Positions 1-5,169 of a stretch of 6,260 nt of DNA are shown in pieces. The stretch is from VMFP01 sp964630025 (GTDB lineage Bacteria > Patescibacteriota > Andersenbacteria > UBA10190 > CAIZMI01), in NCBI GenBank assembly GCA_964630025.1, contig CAZVRG010000042.1, positions 1-6,260 on the forward strand, read 5' to 3'. Each line of letters begins with the position of its first letter. Position 1 is the first letter of the stretch. A program made the translations under genes and the position numbers. The notes beneath the pieces are model-generated. The model was not told the DNA's origin, searched no databases, and saw only the letters and a list, made by a program, of their open reading frames with translations.

Positions 1-12
1 GTTTAAGAGTCA

Positions 13-219
13 ATGGACTCACCCTACGCTCTGTTCCAACTGCTTTGGATTACCCCCGGTCTGATGACTGGATTCTGGAACTGGCTTGGTTTTGTTGTGC
101 CCGTAACACTCGGTGTTGTTCTGTGGGAAGGAAAACCCTGGAAGCTCTGGATGCTGAATGCAGGATATTATCTCGTCACGCTGCTCGTGATGGGCGTGAT
201 TCTCGCGCTTTGGACCTAA
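13..219 (+). CDS. Small membrane protein, resembles C-terminal half of DUF1761
   Basis: This is a 68-residue, very hydrophobic protein with two or three membrane segments (about residues 5-20, 22-38 and 48-66). The run WLGFVVPVTLG, then LWEGKPWKL, then NAGYYLVTLLVMG matches, from memory, the pattern at the C-terminal end of DUF1761 membrane proteins, which are usually about 130-140 residues long. Function is unknown. An in-frame TAA at positions 4-6 rules out a longer reading in this frame. The protein is therefore either a naturally short version or the 3' half of a gene broken just upstream of the window. A weak purine run (AAGAG, 5-9) lies very close to the ATG. Its stop is 1 bp from the stop of the convergent mannosyltransferase gene. 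Being a real coding frame is likely; the family call is moderate. Confidence 0.5.
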   Translation: MDSPYALFQLLWITPGLMTGFWNWLGFVVPVTLGVVLWEGKPWKLWMLNAGYYLVTLLVMGVILALWT

Positions 220-220
220 A

Positions 221-1648
221 TTACCGGAGCCACGGCGCAGAAAGCGCCGTCGCAGATGGATACAAGTAGATAAAGCCGACCGCCGCCGTGAGGAGAAATC
301 CGATCACGGCGATTCGGTATGCGGGGTGTTGTTCCCACCGCATCAGCCAGCGCGCGAGAAGAATGATGGTGAGTGTGAAGGAAAGGAAATAGTGGTAGTG
401 AAACGCCACGCGTTCAATAAACGCCCAGGGGAGCCAAAACCCGAGAATACCGAGCACGAGCCACAGGTCCACACGATCCACGGACAGAAGTTCTGACGTT
501 GCGTGCGAGGAAGCGCGACGAAACGCGTGCAGAAGAAGAAGCGCTCCTGTGCCCACAAGAACCGCAAACCCTCCCCACCACAGCACGGGGTTTCCGGTTG
601 CCGTAATCCGCAACGCGGGTTTCACAGATGTGTCGAGATGAAAGAGCACAGGATGTTGCAGAATCGGCCAGCTCCACCATGGGCTGCCGTATGGGTGGGT
701 GGCAGTCAGATAGGCATGATAATTCCAGACTGTGCAGTGCCAATGCCGTACGCGGCCGAGCCATGTTGTTGGCGGCGGTACCTGCGTGCTGCCCCGGAGT
801 GTACAAGAACCTTGAAAAAGCTCCTTGCCCACCGCGGGTCGCACGACACCAGGAACGCCCACAACCGGAATGGTCCAGAGGAGATAGACACCAAGAGGGA
901 CGAGGAGAAACATCACCGGCAAGAGCCACCGCTGAATTCGGGGCATGGGCCACGGGGCATGGGCCACGGGGGTGACCGTTCCGTCCCTGCTGCCTATTGC
1001 CTGCTTGCCCGGCGTAGCCTTGGCGAAGTCGAGCTGCCTGTTGCCTAACCAAGCGAATCCAATCCATACCCATATGAGCGCAATCGCCCCCAATCCCAAC
1101 CACTTTGTTGCCACAAGATTTCCGAGAAGGATACCGCTCGCCAACGCCGCGAACATCGCATGCAACGGACGCTGCACACGCGCACTGAAGAAAAAGAATG
1201 CCATCGCCCACACAAAGGTGGCAAGCAGAAACATATCCGGAAGCCCCGTGCGTCCGTACACAAAAAACGCGATATCAAGTACCGCGAGCAGGGATGCAAG
1301 AATGCCGACGCGGCGTTCTCCGGTGAGCGCGGATGCATACACACCAATACCGGCAATAAAGAACGACCCCCAGAGCCACGCGGAGAAACGCCAGCCGAGT
1401 GGCGTATTACCAAACAACAGCAGTCCGACCACCTGCGGAAATTGCGTGAGAAACGGATGGACATCAAAAAACTCTTCGCCCTGCAGAAACTTCCACGCAA
1501 ATGCTGGCGAGTAGACTTCGTCAAATACCGGTGTCGGTGGATGCGAAATAAAGAGTACGCGGAGAAACGCGGAGAGCAGCACAAGACCGAACAGCAGTCC
1601 GACAAACCCTCGACGCGTATCGATGAACCGAAAAAGCGCTGATCGCAC
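221..1648 (-). CDS. PMT/GT39-family protein O-mannosyltransferase (dolichyl/polyprenyl-phosphate-mannose type)
   Basis: This 475-residue polytopic membrane protein has roughly 10-11 hydrophobic segments. Family landmarks in order are: Asp43-Glu44 in PVFDEVY after the first membrane helix (the catalytic acidic pair of the PMT fold); FDVHPFL at 61-67, a variant of the usual HPPL; GRTGLPDMFL at 131-140; TKWLGL at 181-186; HAYLTATHPYGSPWWSWP at 311-328, the bacterial PMT C-terminal signature; and LPW...ERVAFHYHYF at 406-421. Members transfer mannose from a polyprenyl-phosphate carrier to Ser/Thr of exported proteins on the outer face of the membrane. The length is slightly below the ~500 residues usual in bacteria. 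The start is GTG at 1648; an in-frame TAG four codons upstream leaves little room for a longer start, and no strong Shine-Dalgarno sequence is visible. Residues ~204-236 form a hydrophilic loop encoded by repeat DNA. The substrate is not identifiable. Confidence 0.88.
   Translation of the reverse strand: MRSALFRFIDTRRGFVGLLFGLVLLSAFLRVLFISHPPTPVFDEVYSPAFAWKFLQGEEFFDVHPFLTQFPQVVGLLLFGNTPLGWRFSAWLWGSFFIAGIGVYASALTGERRVGILASLLAVLDIAFFVYGRTGLPDMFLLATFVWAMAFFFFSARVQRPLHAMFAALASGILLGNLVATKWLGLGAIALIWVWIGFAWLGNRQLDFAKATPGKQAIGSRDGTVTPVAHAPWPMPRIQRWLLPVMFLLVPLGVYLLWTIPVVGVPGVVRPAVGKELFQGSCTLRGSTQVPPPTTWLGRVRHWHCTVWNYHAYLTATHPYGSPWWSWPILQHPVLFHLDTSVKPALRITATGNPVLWWGGFAVLVGTGALLLLHAFRRASSHATSELLSVDRVDLWLVLGILGFWLPWAFIERVAFHYHYFLSFTLTIILLARWLMRWEQHPAYRIAVIGFLLTAAVGFIYLYPSATALSAPWLR
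232..250. repeat. Short perfect hairpin at the convergent gene ends
   Basis: A 7-bp perfect stem (ACGGCGC, 232-238, with GCGCCGT, 244-250) encloses a 5-nt loop. It lies in the last codons of the mannosyltransferase gene and 13 nt past the stop of the small membrane protein gene. It could end transcription of the plus-strand gene, but no T-run follows on either strand, so a terminator role is only a possibility. Confidence 0.35.
940..967. repeat. 14-bp tandem duplication inside the mannosyltransferase gene
   Basis: Two identical 14-bp units (GGGGCATGGGCCAC) sit head to tail at 940-953 and 954-967. Because 14 is not a multiple of three, the two copies are read in different frames, giving the segment PVAHAPWPMP (residues ~227-236) in the cytoplasmic or periplasmic loop of the protein. 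The reading frame stays open, so the duplication was tolerated. Confidence 0.75.
991..1046. repeat. Dispersed GC-rich repeat inserted in frame in the mannosyltransferase gene
   Basis: A core reading CCCGGCGTAGCC, then TTGGCGAAGTCGAGC (about 1008-1034), is bracketed by near-identical 12-mers TGCCTATTGCCT (991-1002) and TGCCTGTTGCCT (1035-1046). Related GGCGTAGC...GGCGAAG patterns recur in non-coding DNA at 2572-2620 and 3098-3146, so this looks like a dispersed repeat that landed in a gene. It encodes the polar stretch QLDFAKATPGKQAIG (residues 205-219) without breaking the frame. Confidence 0.5.
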
Positions 1649-1713
1649 ACCAGCACTCTAGCGCAGCCCGTCGGTTGCGAGCTAGCGAAACGTGGAGTAT
1701 CGTTCCCCAGGAA

Positions 1714-1722
1714 GGGAGGTGA
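1714..1722 (+). promoter_or_regulatory. Ribosome binding site of the MscS-like gene
   Basis: GGGAGGTGA is a near-complete match to the 3' end of 16S rRNA, placed 10 nt before the ATG at 1733 (13 nt from the GGAGG core, slightly long). It fixes the start codon. The 84-bp divergent spacer 1649-1732 otherwise shows no promoter I would defend. Confidence 0.7.
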
Positions 1723-1732
1723 CTACCACACC

Positions 1733-2425
1733 ATGACAGTTCTCGAACTCTCCCAACAAGCGATTACGCAATCTCTTGTGGATCTCTGGTTCCGCTTTGC
1801 GGAATTTTTGCCCGTGCTGCTCGGCGCGCTGATTGTCTTCATTGTCGGATGGATCGTTGCCATGGCAGTCGGCAATCTCATCCAACGCGCACTGCATCTC
1901 ATTCGTCTCAACGAACCATTTGAACGCATCGCGGGTTTGCGTACTGCTCTCGACCGCGCCGGACTTGATCTCGACATCCCGAAATTCATTGGCGGCTTGG
2001 TGAAGTGGTTCCTCTATATCGTGACACTGCTCGCAGCAGCCGACATCCTCGGCCTCGAAGCAGTCGCGGCATTTTTGAATCGCGTCATTGAGTACGTACC
2101 AAACATTGTCGTGGCCGCCGTGATTCTCGTTGCTGGTGTCATTTTTGCGAATTTCATCAGTCGGGTCACCAAGGCAAGCATTGCCGCCGCCGGTCTCCCG
2201 CACGGATCGGAAGTGTCCGCTATTGCCCGTTGGGCAGTGGTCATCTTCACGTTTCTCGCTGCGATGCTTCAGCTCCAAGTTGCCGAAGCGTTGATCCAAA
2301 CACTCTTCACCGCCTTCGCAGCCATGCTGGCGATTGCCGGTGGGCTCGCATTTGGACTCGGCGGGAAAGACCTCGCGACAAAGATTCTCAAGCATCTCGA
2401 AGACGATTTTGCCAACAGACAATAA
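1733..2425 (+). CDS. Small MscS-superfamily protein with conserved TM-helix repeats (CmpX-like)
   Basis: This is a 230-residue integral membrane protein. Hydrophobic segments lie at about 22-50, 88-108, 118-143, 165-182 and 188-209. The pattern LLGALIVFIVGWIVA near the start, the repeated NIVVAAVILVAGVIFAN at 124-140, and the closing IAGGLAFGLGGKDLATKIL (201-219) are typical of the conserved TM-helix family, which corresponds to the pore region of mechanosensitive channels. The second copy of the fold and the large cytoplasmic beta domain of full MscS channels are absent. Related proteins are proposed to act in osmotic or envelope stress, but channel activity is not established by sequence. 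The start is set by a strong Shine-Dalgarno sequence. The gene is transcribed divergently from the mannosyltransferase and ends before a hairpin-rich region and the 23S promoter. Confidence 0.85.
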   Translation: MTVLELSQQAITQSLVDLWFRFAEFLPVLLGALIVFIVGWIVAMAVGNLIQRALHLIRLNEPFERIAGLRTALDRAGLDLDIPKFIGGLVKWFLYIVTLLAAADILGLEAVAAFLNRVIEYVPNIVVAAVILVAGVIFANFISRVTKASIAAAGLPHGSEVSAIARWAVVIFTFLAAMLQLQVAEALIQTLFTAFAAMLAIAGGLAFGLGGKDLATKILKHLEDDFANRQ

Positions 2426-2434
2426 GTGAAACGG

Positions 2435-2474
2435 GCCCCACTTCCCCCCGATCAAGTCGGGGGTCTCGCGGGGC
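2435..2474 (+). terminator. GC-rich nested hairpin after the MscS-like gene
   Basis: A perfect 7-bp stem (CCCCCGA, 2445-2451, with TCGGGGG, 2457-2463) is nested in a second short stem (GCCCC, 2435-2439, with GGGGC, 2470-2474). It starts 10 nt after the stop codon, the expected place for a terminator. No U-tract follows, so it may instead be a dispersed repeat or a 3' stabilising structure. Confidence 0.35.
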
Positions 2475-2477
2475 AAG

Positions 2478-2520
2478 CCAGAAACCAAGGACAGGGCTTG
2501 CTCTGCTCCCCAGTTTCTGG
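2478..2520. repeat. Inverted repeat, 8-bp arms
   Basis: CCAGAAAC (2478-2485) pairs perfectly with GTTTCTGG (2513-2520) around a 27-nt loop. A competing pairing, CAAGCC (2474-2479) with GGCTTG (2495-2500), overlaps the left arm. No coding potential is apparent. Confidence 0.5.
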
Positions 2521-2526
2521 TCTATT

Positions 2527-2571
2527 CACCCGCCTTCGCCTCAATGCCTACATGCAAAGACAAGGCGGGTG
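2527..2571. repeat. Inverted repeat, 10-bp perfect arms
   Basis: CACCCGCCTT (2527-2536) pairs with AAGGCGGGTG (2562-2571) around a 25-nt loop. It is followed at 2572-2620 by repetitive GCGGCGAAG / CCGGGCAGGCTACGGCGAG sequence of the same general kind as the repeat inside the mannosyltransferase gene. Apart from these hairpins, 2426-2670 shows no gene that I can support. Confidence 0.55.
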
Positions 2572-2670
2572 CCGCGGCGAAGTTGCGGCGAAGCCGGGCA
2601 GGCTACGGCGAGGCTCCGCCGGATCACTTTATTCATGGGTTAGGGAGCTTCGCGCCTATAAAACAGGTCC

Positions 2671-2698
2671 TTGACATCCCTCTCGGGGGCCGTATGCT
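2671..2698 (+). promoter_or_regulatory. Sigma70-type promoter, probably driving the 23S rRNA gene
   Basis: A perfect -35 box TTGACA (2671-2676) is separated by 16 nt from TATGCT (2693-2698, 4 of 6 matches to TATAAT). Transcription would start near 2704-2706. It faces the 23S gene about 700 nt downstream, and there is no protein gene in between. No boxA-type antitermination signal was recognised after it. Confidence 0.6.
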
Positions 2699-2784
2699 GA
2701 GTCACAGCAGATGAAAACCCTTCATTTCCTCTCCTCGAGCGGGCCCTGACGGGCACTTCACGCTGCCTGTTCAGTTGTGAATCC

Positions 2785-2810
2785 GCCGCTCGAAGGAGCG
2801 GCAGTTCTTT
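2785..2810 (+). terminator. Stem-loop followed by T-rich stretch (possible attenuator in the leader)
   Basis: A perfect 7-bp stem, GCCGCTC (2785-2791) with GAGCGGC (2796-2802), closes a GAAG tetraloop and is followed by AGTTCTTTTG. It resembles a weak intrinsic terminator about 100 nt after the predicted transcription start. It could attenuate rRNA transcription or end a short leader RNA. The T-tract is interrupted, so efficiency would be modest. Confidence 0.4.
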
Positions 2811-2901
2811 TGTACAGGGGGACGTTACGGGAGGAGAGGACAAGAGACGAAAGCTCGCACGCACACGATCTTTCGTTTCTTGTTCCGACTGTCGCTTTGA
2901 C

Positions 2902-2927
2902 CATTCGACTCGCGCACGAGCCGAATG
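2902..2927. repeat. Stem-loop in the 23S leader
   Basis: CATTCG (2902-2907) pairs with CGAATG (2922-2927), and CTCG (2909-2912) with CGAG (2917-2920), around a CGCA loop, with a single A/C mismatch between the two stems. It is one of the leader hairpins. Confidence 0.55.
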
Positions 2928-2928
2928 A

Positions 2929-2968
2929 CCCTGAGTGAGTCCCGCCAATGGCGGGGCGAATCGAAGGG
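2929..2968. repeat. CCTGAG...CGAAGG palindromic repeat with inner hairpin
   Basis: The outer CCCTGAG / CGAAGGG ends frame an inner perfect stem CCCGCC (2941-2946) with GGCGGG (2950-2955). The same outer pattern (ATCCTGAG...CGAAGGAT) occurs inside the group I intron at 6082-6104 and, reversed, at the very end of the window (GATCCTTCGCTCAGAG, 6245-6260). This points to a dispersed repeat family. Confidence 0.5.
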
Positions 2969-3048
2969 CAACGATTCTTTGAAGCGACATGAAAGTGCGC
3001 TCGCTCATGGCAAGCAATTTCGACAACTTATATTAAGGAACATGGCAA

Positions 3049-3064
3049 GAAACCGTAAGGTTTC
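3049..3064 (+). repeat. 6-bp hairpin with GTAA tetraloop
   Basis: GAAACC (3049-3054) pairs with GGTTTC (3059-3064) around GTAA, a GNRA-type loop. It is preceded by AAGGAACATGG, which superficially looks like a translation start (see rejected items). Confidence 0.45.
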
Positions 3065-3097
3065 ACCAAAATAACCGATCATCGAATAATTCTGCCT

Positions 3098-3146
3098 GCC
3101 CCGCGAAGTCTCGGCGTAGCGAAAGCGAAGCCGGACGAAGTGGGGC
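3098..3146. repeat. GC-rich palindrome of the GGCGTAGC...GCGAAGCC type
   Basis: GCCCCGC (3098-3104) pairs with GTGGGGC (3140-3146, one G-U), and CGGC (3112-3115) with GCCG (3130-3133), around GTAGCGAAAGCGAA. The core resembles the repeats at 2572-2620 and 1008-1034. Confidence 0.5.
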
Positions 3147-3182
3147 CAAATTTGTAGGAAAGAGAAGGCTTGCATATCCGAA

Positions 3183-3292
3183 CCATCGCTTCGCGATGGA
3201 AGCATCAAATTCCAAATGCCAAATTCCAAACACGGTTGACGCTGTTTGGATCTTGGTGCTTGGAGCTTGGGATTTCCACCGCGGAGTGGTGG
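3183..3292. repeat. Palindromic element, copy A (in the 23S leader)
   Basis: The unit has three parts: a 17-nt hairpin (CCATCGC-TTC-GCGATGG, 3183-3199), a central A+T-richer inverted repeat (CCAAAC at 3226-3231 with GTTTGG at 3244-3249, continuing irregularly outwards through CCAAATGCCAAATT and CTTGGTGCTTGGAG), and a second 17-nt hairpin (CCACCGC-GGA-GTGGTGG, 3276-3292). Copies B (4563-4661) and C (5170-5269) keep the layout and the TTC and GGA loops, while stem bases change in pairs. The two end hairpins are also near inverted repeats of each other, so the ends can pair and close the whole unit. No transposase is nearby. The unit resembles REP/BIME or MITE-like palindromes. Confidence 0.8.
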
Positions 3293-3320
3293 TCGGAGCC
3301 ATACACTGCGAGCCATACAA

Positions 3321-3396
3321 CAGAAGCCGGACGCAGGATGCCGGAAGCCAGACGAGTTTTTCGTTCTGGACTCCGGGATCTGAAATCCGGAATCTG
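3321..3396 (+). repeat. Long imperfect hairpin immediately before the 23S 5' end
   Basis: Nested pairings are CAGA (3321-3324) with TCTG (3393-3396), CCGGA (3327-3331) with TCCGG (3386-3390), CCGGA (3341-3345) with TCCGG (3372-3376), CCAGA (3348-3352) with TCTGG (3365-3369), and CGA (3353-3355) with TCG (3361-3363) around GTTTT. It ends within a few bases of the predicted mature 5' end. It could be a precursor structure for RNase III or another palindromic repeat. Confidence 0.55.
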
Positions 3397-3632
3397 AATT
3401 TTCATACGCCGAAAGGGCGTGTGGTGGATGCCTAGGGAACGGATGGCGAAGAAGGACGCGGCCAGCGGCGATACGCTCCGGGAAGGTGCTGAGCAACCTG
3501 CGATCCGGAGATCTCCGAATGGGGAAACCCCGACAGAGTCATGTCTGTTGATCTTCATACTGCAAGGTATGGAGAAGCGAACCCAGTGAACTGAAACATC
3601 TCAGTAACTGGAGGAAGAAGAAGAAACCATGT

Positions 3633-3685
3633 CCATTTCGATCATTTCGCACCCGATGCCTCGGGTGATGGAATGATCGGAGTGG
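3633..3685 (+). other. Extended rRNA helix inserted near E. coli position ~250
   Basis: Between the conserved GAGGAAGAAGAAGAAACC and GATTCCCCAAGTAGTGGCGAG blocks lies ~50 nt absent from E. coli. It folds into one long rod: 3633-3646 pairs with 3672-3685 over 14 bp (three G-U), capped by a perfect 7-bp stem, CACCCGA (3650-3656) with TCGGGTG (3661-3667), around a TGCC loop. It is probably an expansion segment retained in the rRNA or a processed insert. Confidence 0.7.
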
Positions 3686-3967
3686 CTCGATTCCCCAAGT
3701 AGTGGCGAGCGAACGGGGAACAAGCCTAAACCCACCGTGTGTCAAGGTGTGCGCCGTTGCACGGCGGGGGTCATATGATGAGAACGTTGGGTCCGCACAG
3801 CACCCGAGCGTCAAGGCGACTGTCAAGCAGAAAGAGGCTGGAACGCACTACCACAGAGGGTAAAAGTCCCGTACGCAAACACAGATCGCGCAACGTTGTT
3901 TTCATTGTGAGTACGACAGGACCGGTGAAATCCTGTCCGAAGGACGGAGCACTACGAACCGACGCAT

Positions 3968-4008
3968 TGAACGTCAGGCGTGCGGGTTCTCGCATGCCTT
4001 GGCGTTCA
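3968..4008 (+). other. Enlarged rRNA hairpin before the GGCGAAATAC block
   Basis: TGAACG (3968-3973) pairs with CGTTCA (4003-4008), and AGGCGTGCG (3976-3984) with CGCATGCCT (3991-3999, one G-U), around a 6-nt loop. It replaces the shorter hairpin found at this place in E. coli 23S. Confidence 0.6.
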
Positions 4009-4039
4009 GTGTGGCTCCGAAGGCGAAATACATCCGTTC

Positions 4040-4078
<39 letters not shown>

Positions 4079-4169
4079 CACCCCGATGAGGGGAATGAAA
4101 TAGTTCTGAAACCACATGCCTACAAAGGGTCGGAGCTCGAGTGATCGGAGAAAGAAGGAAAAATCTACC

Positions 4170-4175
4170 AAGGAG
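4170..4175 (+). promoter_or_regulatory. Ribosome binding site inside the helix 25 IVS
   Basis: AAGGAG lies 7 nt before the ATG at 4183, an ideal distance. It selects this ATG over the in-frame GTG at 4141, which lies in the basal stem of the IVS. A translation signal in what should be rRNA argues that the ORF is used. Confidence 0.65.
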
Positions 4176-4182
4176 CGTTGAA

Positions 4183-4407
4183 ATGCAATGCGTAGATGTC
4201 GATGAACTGGGCGGGAAGATTCTGGCCGACAAACTATCGAAGGCAGAGGAGGAGCAATTCATTACACATTTACGACAATGCCCTCAGTGCCAAGAACAAT
4301 TCGCGGTAGCACTGCGTACCACCGAGGGAATGTTGGCACTGAACATGTTTGGACCAAACCAAGCCCGTGTCCGCGAAAGAGTAGTGCACCTGAGGACGCT
4401 GATATAA
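4183..4407 (+). CDS. 74-residue zf-HC2 (zinc-binding anti-sigma-like) protein encoded in the 23S rRNA IVS
   Basis: The protein fits the putative zinc-finger HC2 pattern: Cys3 near the N-terminus, a helical acidic segment with ILADKLSKAEEEQF (13-26), then HLRQCPQCQEQF with His29, Cys33 and Cys36 (H-x3-C-x2-C). This is the zinc-binding module of ZAS-type anti-sigma factors, which bind an ECF sigma factor or sense redox or metal. No membrane helix follows; the C-terminal half (TTEGMLALNMFGPNQARVRERVVHLRTLI) is unassigned and may be a second helical part. The ORF is preceded by a well-placed AAGGAG and lies wholly within the helix 25 insertion, in the sense orientation of the rRNA. IVS-encoded proteins known to me are four-helix-bundle S23-type proteins, which this is not. 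It could act as a regulator, or be a captured fragment of an anti-sigma gene. Its partner is unknown and no sigma factor gene is in the window. Confidence 0.7.
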   Translation: MQCVDVDELGGKILADKLSKAEEEQFITHLRQCPQCQEQFAVALRTTEGMLALNMFGPNQARVRERVVHLRTLI

Positions 4408-4413
4408 CCTTCA

Positions 4414-4430
4414 GGGAACACGATGTTCCC
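4414..4430 (+). repeat. Perfect hairpin at the 3' end of the helix 25 IVS
   Basis: GGGAACA (4414-4420) pairs with TGTTCCC (4424-4430) around CGA. It directly abuts the 3' arm of the IVS basal stem (from 4431) and starts 6 nt after the ORF stop. It may stack on the basal stem as a junction or protect the 3' end of the excised RNA. No U-run follows, so it is not a typical terminator. Confidence 0.65.
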
Positions 4431-4562
4431 TCCTTCTTTCTCCGATTGCCGGGTGACGGCGTGCTTTTTGCAGAACGAGCCAGCGAGTTTACTGTCATTC
4501 GTCTTAACCGGTTAACCACACACCGTGGGGAGCCGTAGTGAAAGCGAGGGTGAACAGCCCGT

Positions 4563-4661
4563 CCGCTGCTTCGCAGTGGAAATTCCAAATCTCAAATGCC
4601 AAATTCCAAACTGTTTGGAGTTTGATGCTTGGATCTTGAAGTTTCCGCCGCGGAGCGGCGG
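4563..4661 (+). repeat. Palindromic element, copy B (inside 23S helix 35a)
   Basis: Same layout as copy A: end hairpin CCGCTGC-TTC-GCAGTGG (4563-4579), a central inverted repeat around CCAAAC/GTTTGG (4606-4618), and end hairpin CCGCCGC-GGA-GCGGCGG (4645-4661). It sits between the conserved GAAAGCGAGGGTGAACAG and AAAGACCCGAAACC blocks, where E. coli has the short helix 35a hairpin (about position 715). The CGTCC / GGATG flanks continue the rRNA stem. It is either a retained expansion segment or a removed insert. Confidence 0.8.
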
Positions 4662-5169
4662 GGATGGATGGCATAAAGACCCGAAACCGGGTGAGCTACC
4701 CATGGCCAGGGCGAAGTCCCGCGAAAGCGGGATGGAGGCCCGAACCCGTAAGCAGTGCAATACTTTGGGATGAGCTGTGGGTAGGAGTGAAAAGCTAATC
4801 GAACTCGGAAATAGCTGGTTCTCGCCGAAATCGCTTTAGGGCGAGCCTCGGTCCGTACCATATGGGGGTAGAGCACTGGATGGTTCTGTCCGGCGCAAGC
4901 CGGCGGCGCCAACCAAACTCCGAATACCATATGGGAGAGTCCGGGAGTCAGAACATGGGGGCGAAGCTCCATGCTCAAAAGGGAAACAGCCCATGATCGC
5001 CGCCTAAGGTCCCAAAATGCGAACTCAGTGGCAAAGGCAGTCGGGGCCCTCAGACAGTGCGGAGGTTGGCTTAGAAGCAGCCATCCTTTAAAGAGTGCGT
5101 AACAGCTCACGCATCGAGGTCTCCGGCGCCGAAAATACTCGGGGCTAAGTCGCTACCGAAGGCGCGGAA

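Larger units (their letters stand above)
2699..3398 (+). other. Hairpin-rich leader of the 23S rRNA gene; no convincing gene
   Basis: This 700-nt stretch separates the promoter from the mature 23S 5' end. It contains no 16S rRNA, no tRNA and no plausible protein gene. It is instead a series of separate stem-loops and palindromic repeats (listed individually), spaced by purine-rich or mixed sequence. In a normal operon this position would hold the 16S gene and the spacer. It may be an extended precursor leader or a pile-up of repeats. Confidence 0.6.
4136..4453 (+). other. Intervening sequence (IVS) in 23S helix 25 carrying an ORF
   Basis: The flanks are normal helix 25 sequence: GGTCGGAGCTCGA before and CCGGGTGACGGCGTGC after. 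The base CTCG (4136-4139) pairs with CGGG (4450-4453), and the stem continues without a break into a perfect 15-bp inverted repeat, 4145-4159 with 4431-4445. About 310 nt (4140-4449) thus replace the usual tetraloop of helix 25. Helix 25 is one of the two classical bacterial IVS sites, where RNase III cuts the stem and the RNA is not rejoined, leaving a fragmented but functional 23S rRNA. The insert holds a Shine-Dalgarno sequence, a 74-codon ORF and a terminal hairpin. Excision is inferred from the family, not shown. Confidence 0.85.

Noticed and set aside
414..1211. Long minus-strand frame overlapping the mannosyltransferase in another frame
   Set aside because: The PMT motifs are all in the 221-1648 frame; this one shows no family pattern and is a shadow.
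1682..2488. 268-codon open frame on the minus strand over the MscS-like gene
   Set aside because: It is antisense to a clear membrane protein with a strong Shine-Dalgarno sequence; its polar composition, rich in Glu, Asn and Cys, looks like a reverse-frame artefact.
2671..2810. Known small RNA such as 6S, SRP RNA or tmRNA between the promoter and the T-rich hairpin
   Set aside because: None of the conserved motifs of these RNAs (for example the SRP apical loop GGAAG with its surrounding motif) is present; treated as leader.
3042..3074. 10-codon leader peptide (MARNRKVSPK) after AAGGA
   Set aside because: The Shine-Dalgarno sequence is only 2 nt from the ATG, and the codons coincide with a 6-bp hairpin; no evidence of translation.
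4141..4407. 88-residue version of the IVS protein from GTG 4141
   Set aside because: The start lies inside the IVS basal stem with no Shine-Dalgarno sequence; ATG 4183 has an ideal one and puts Cys3 where HC2 proteins expect it.
4136..4453. Group I or group II intron in helix 25
   Set aside because: No P4/Q/R core or domain V is visible; a simple long terminal stem in helix 25 is the IVS pattern.
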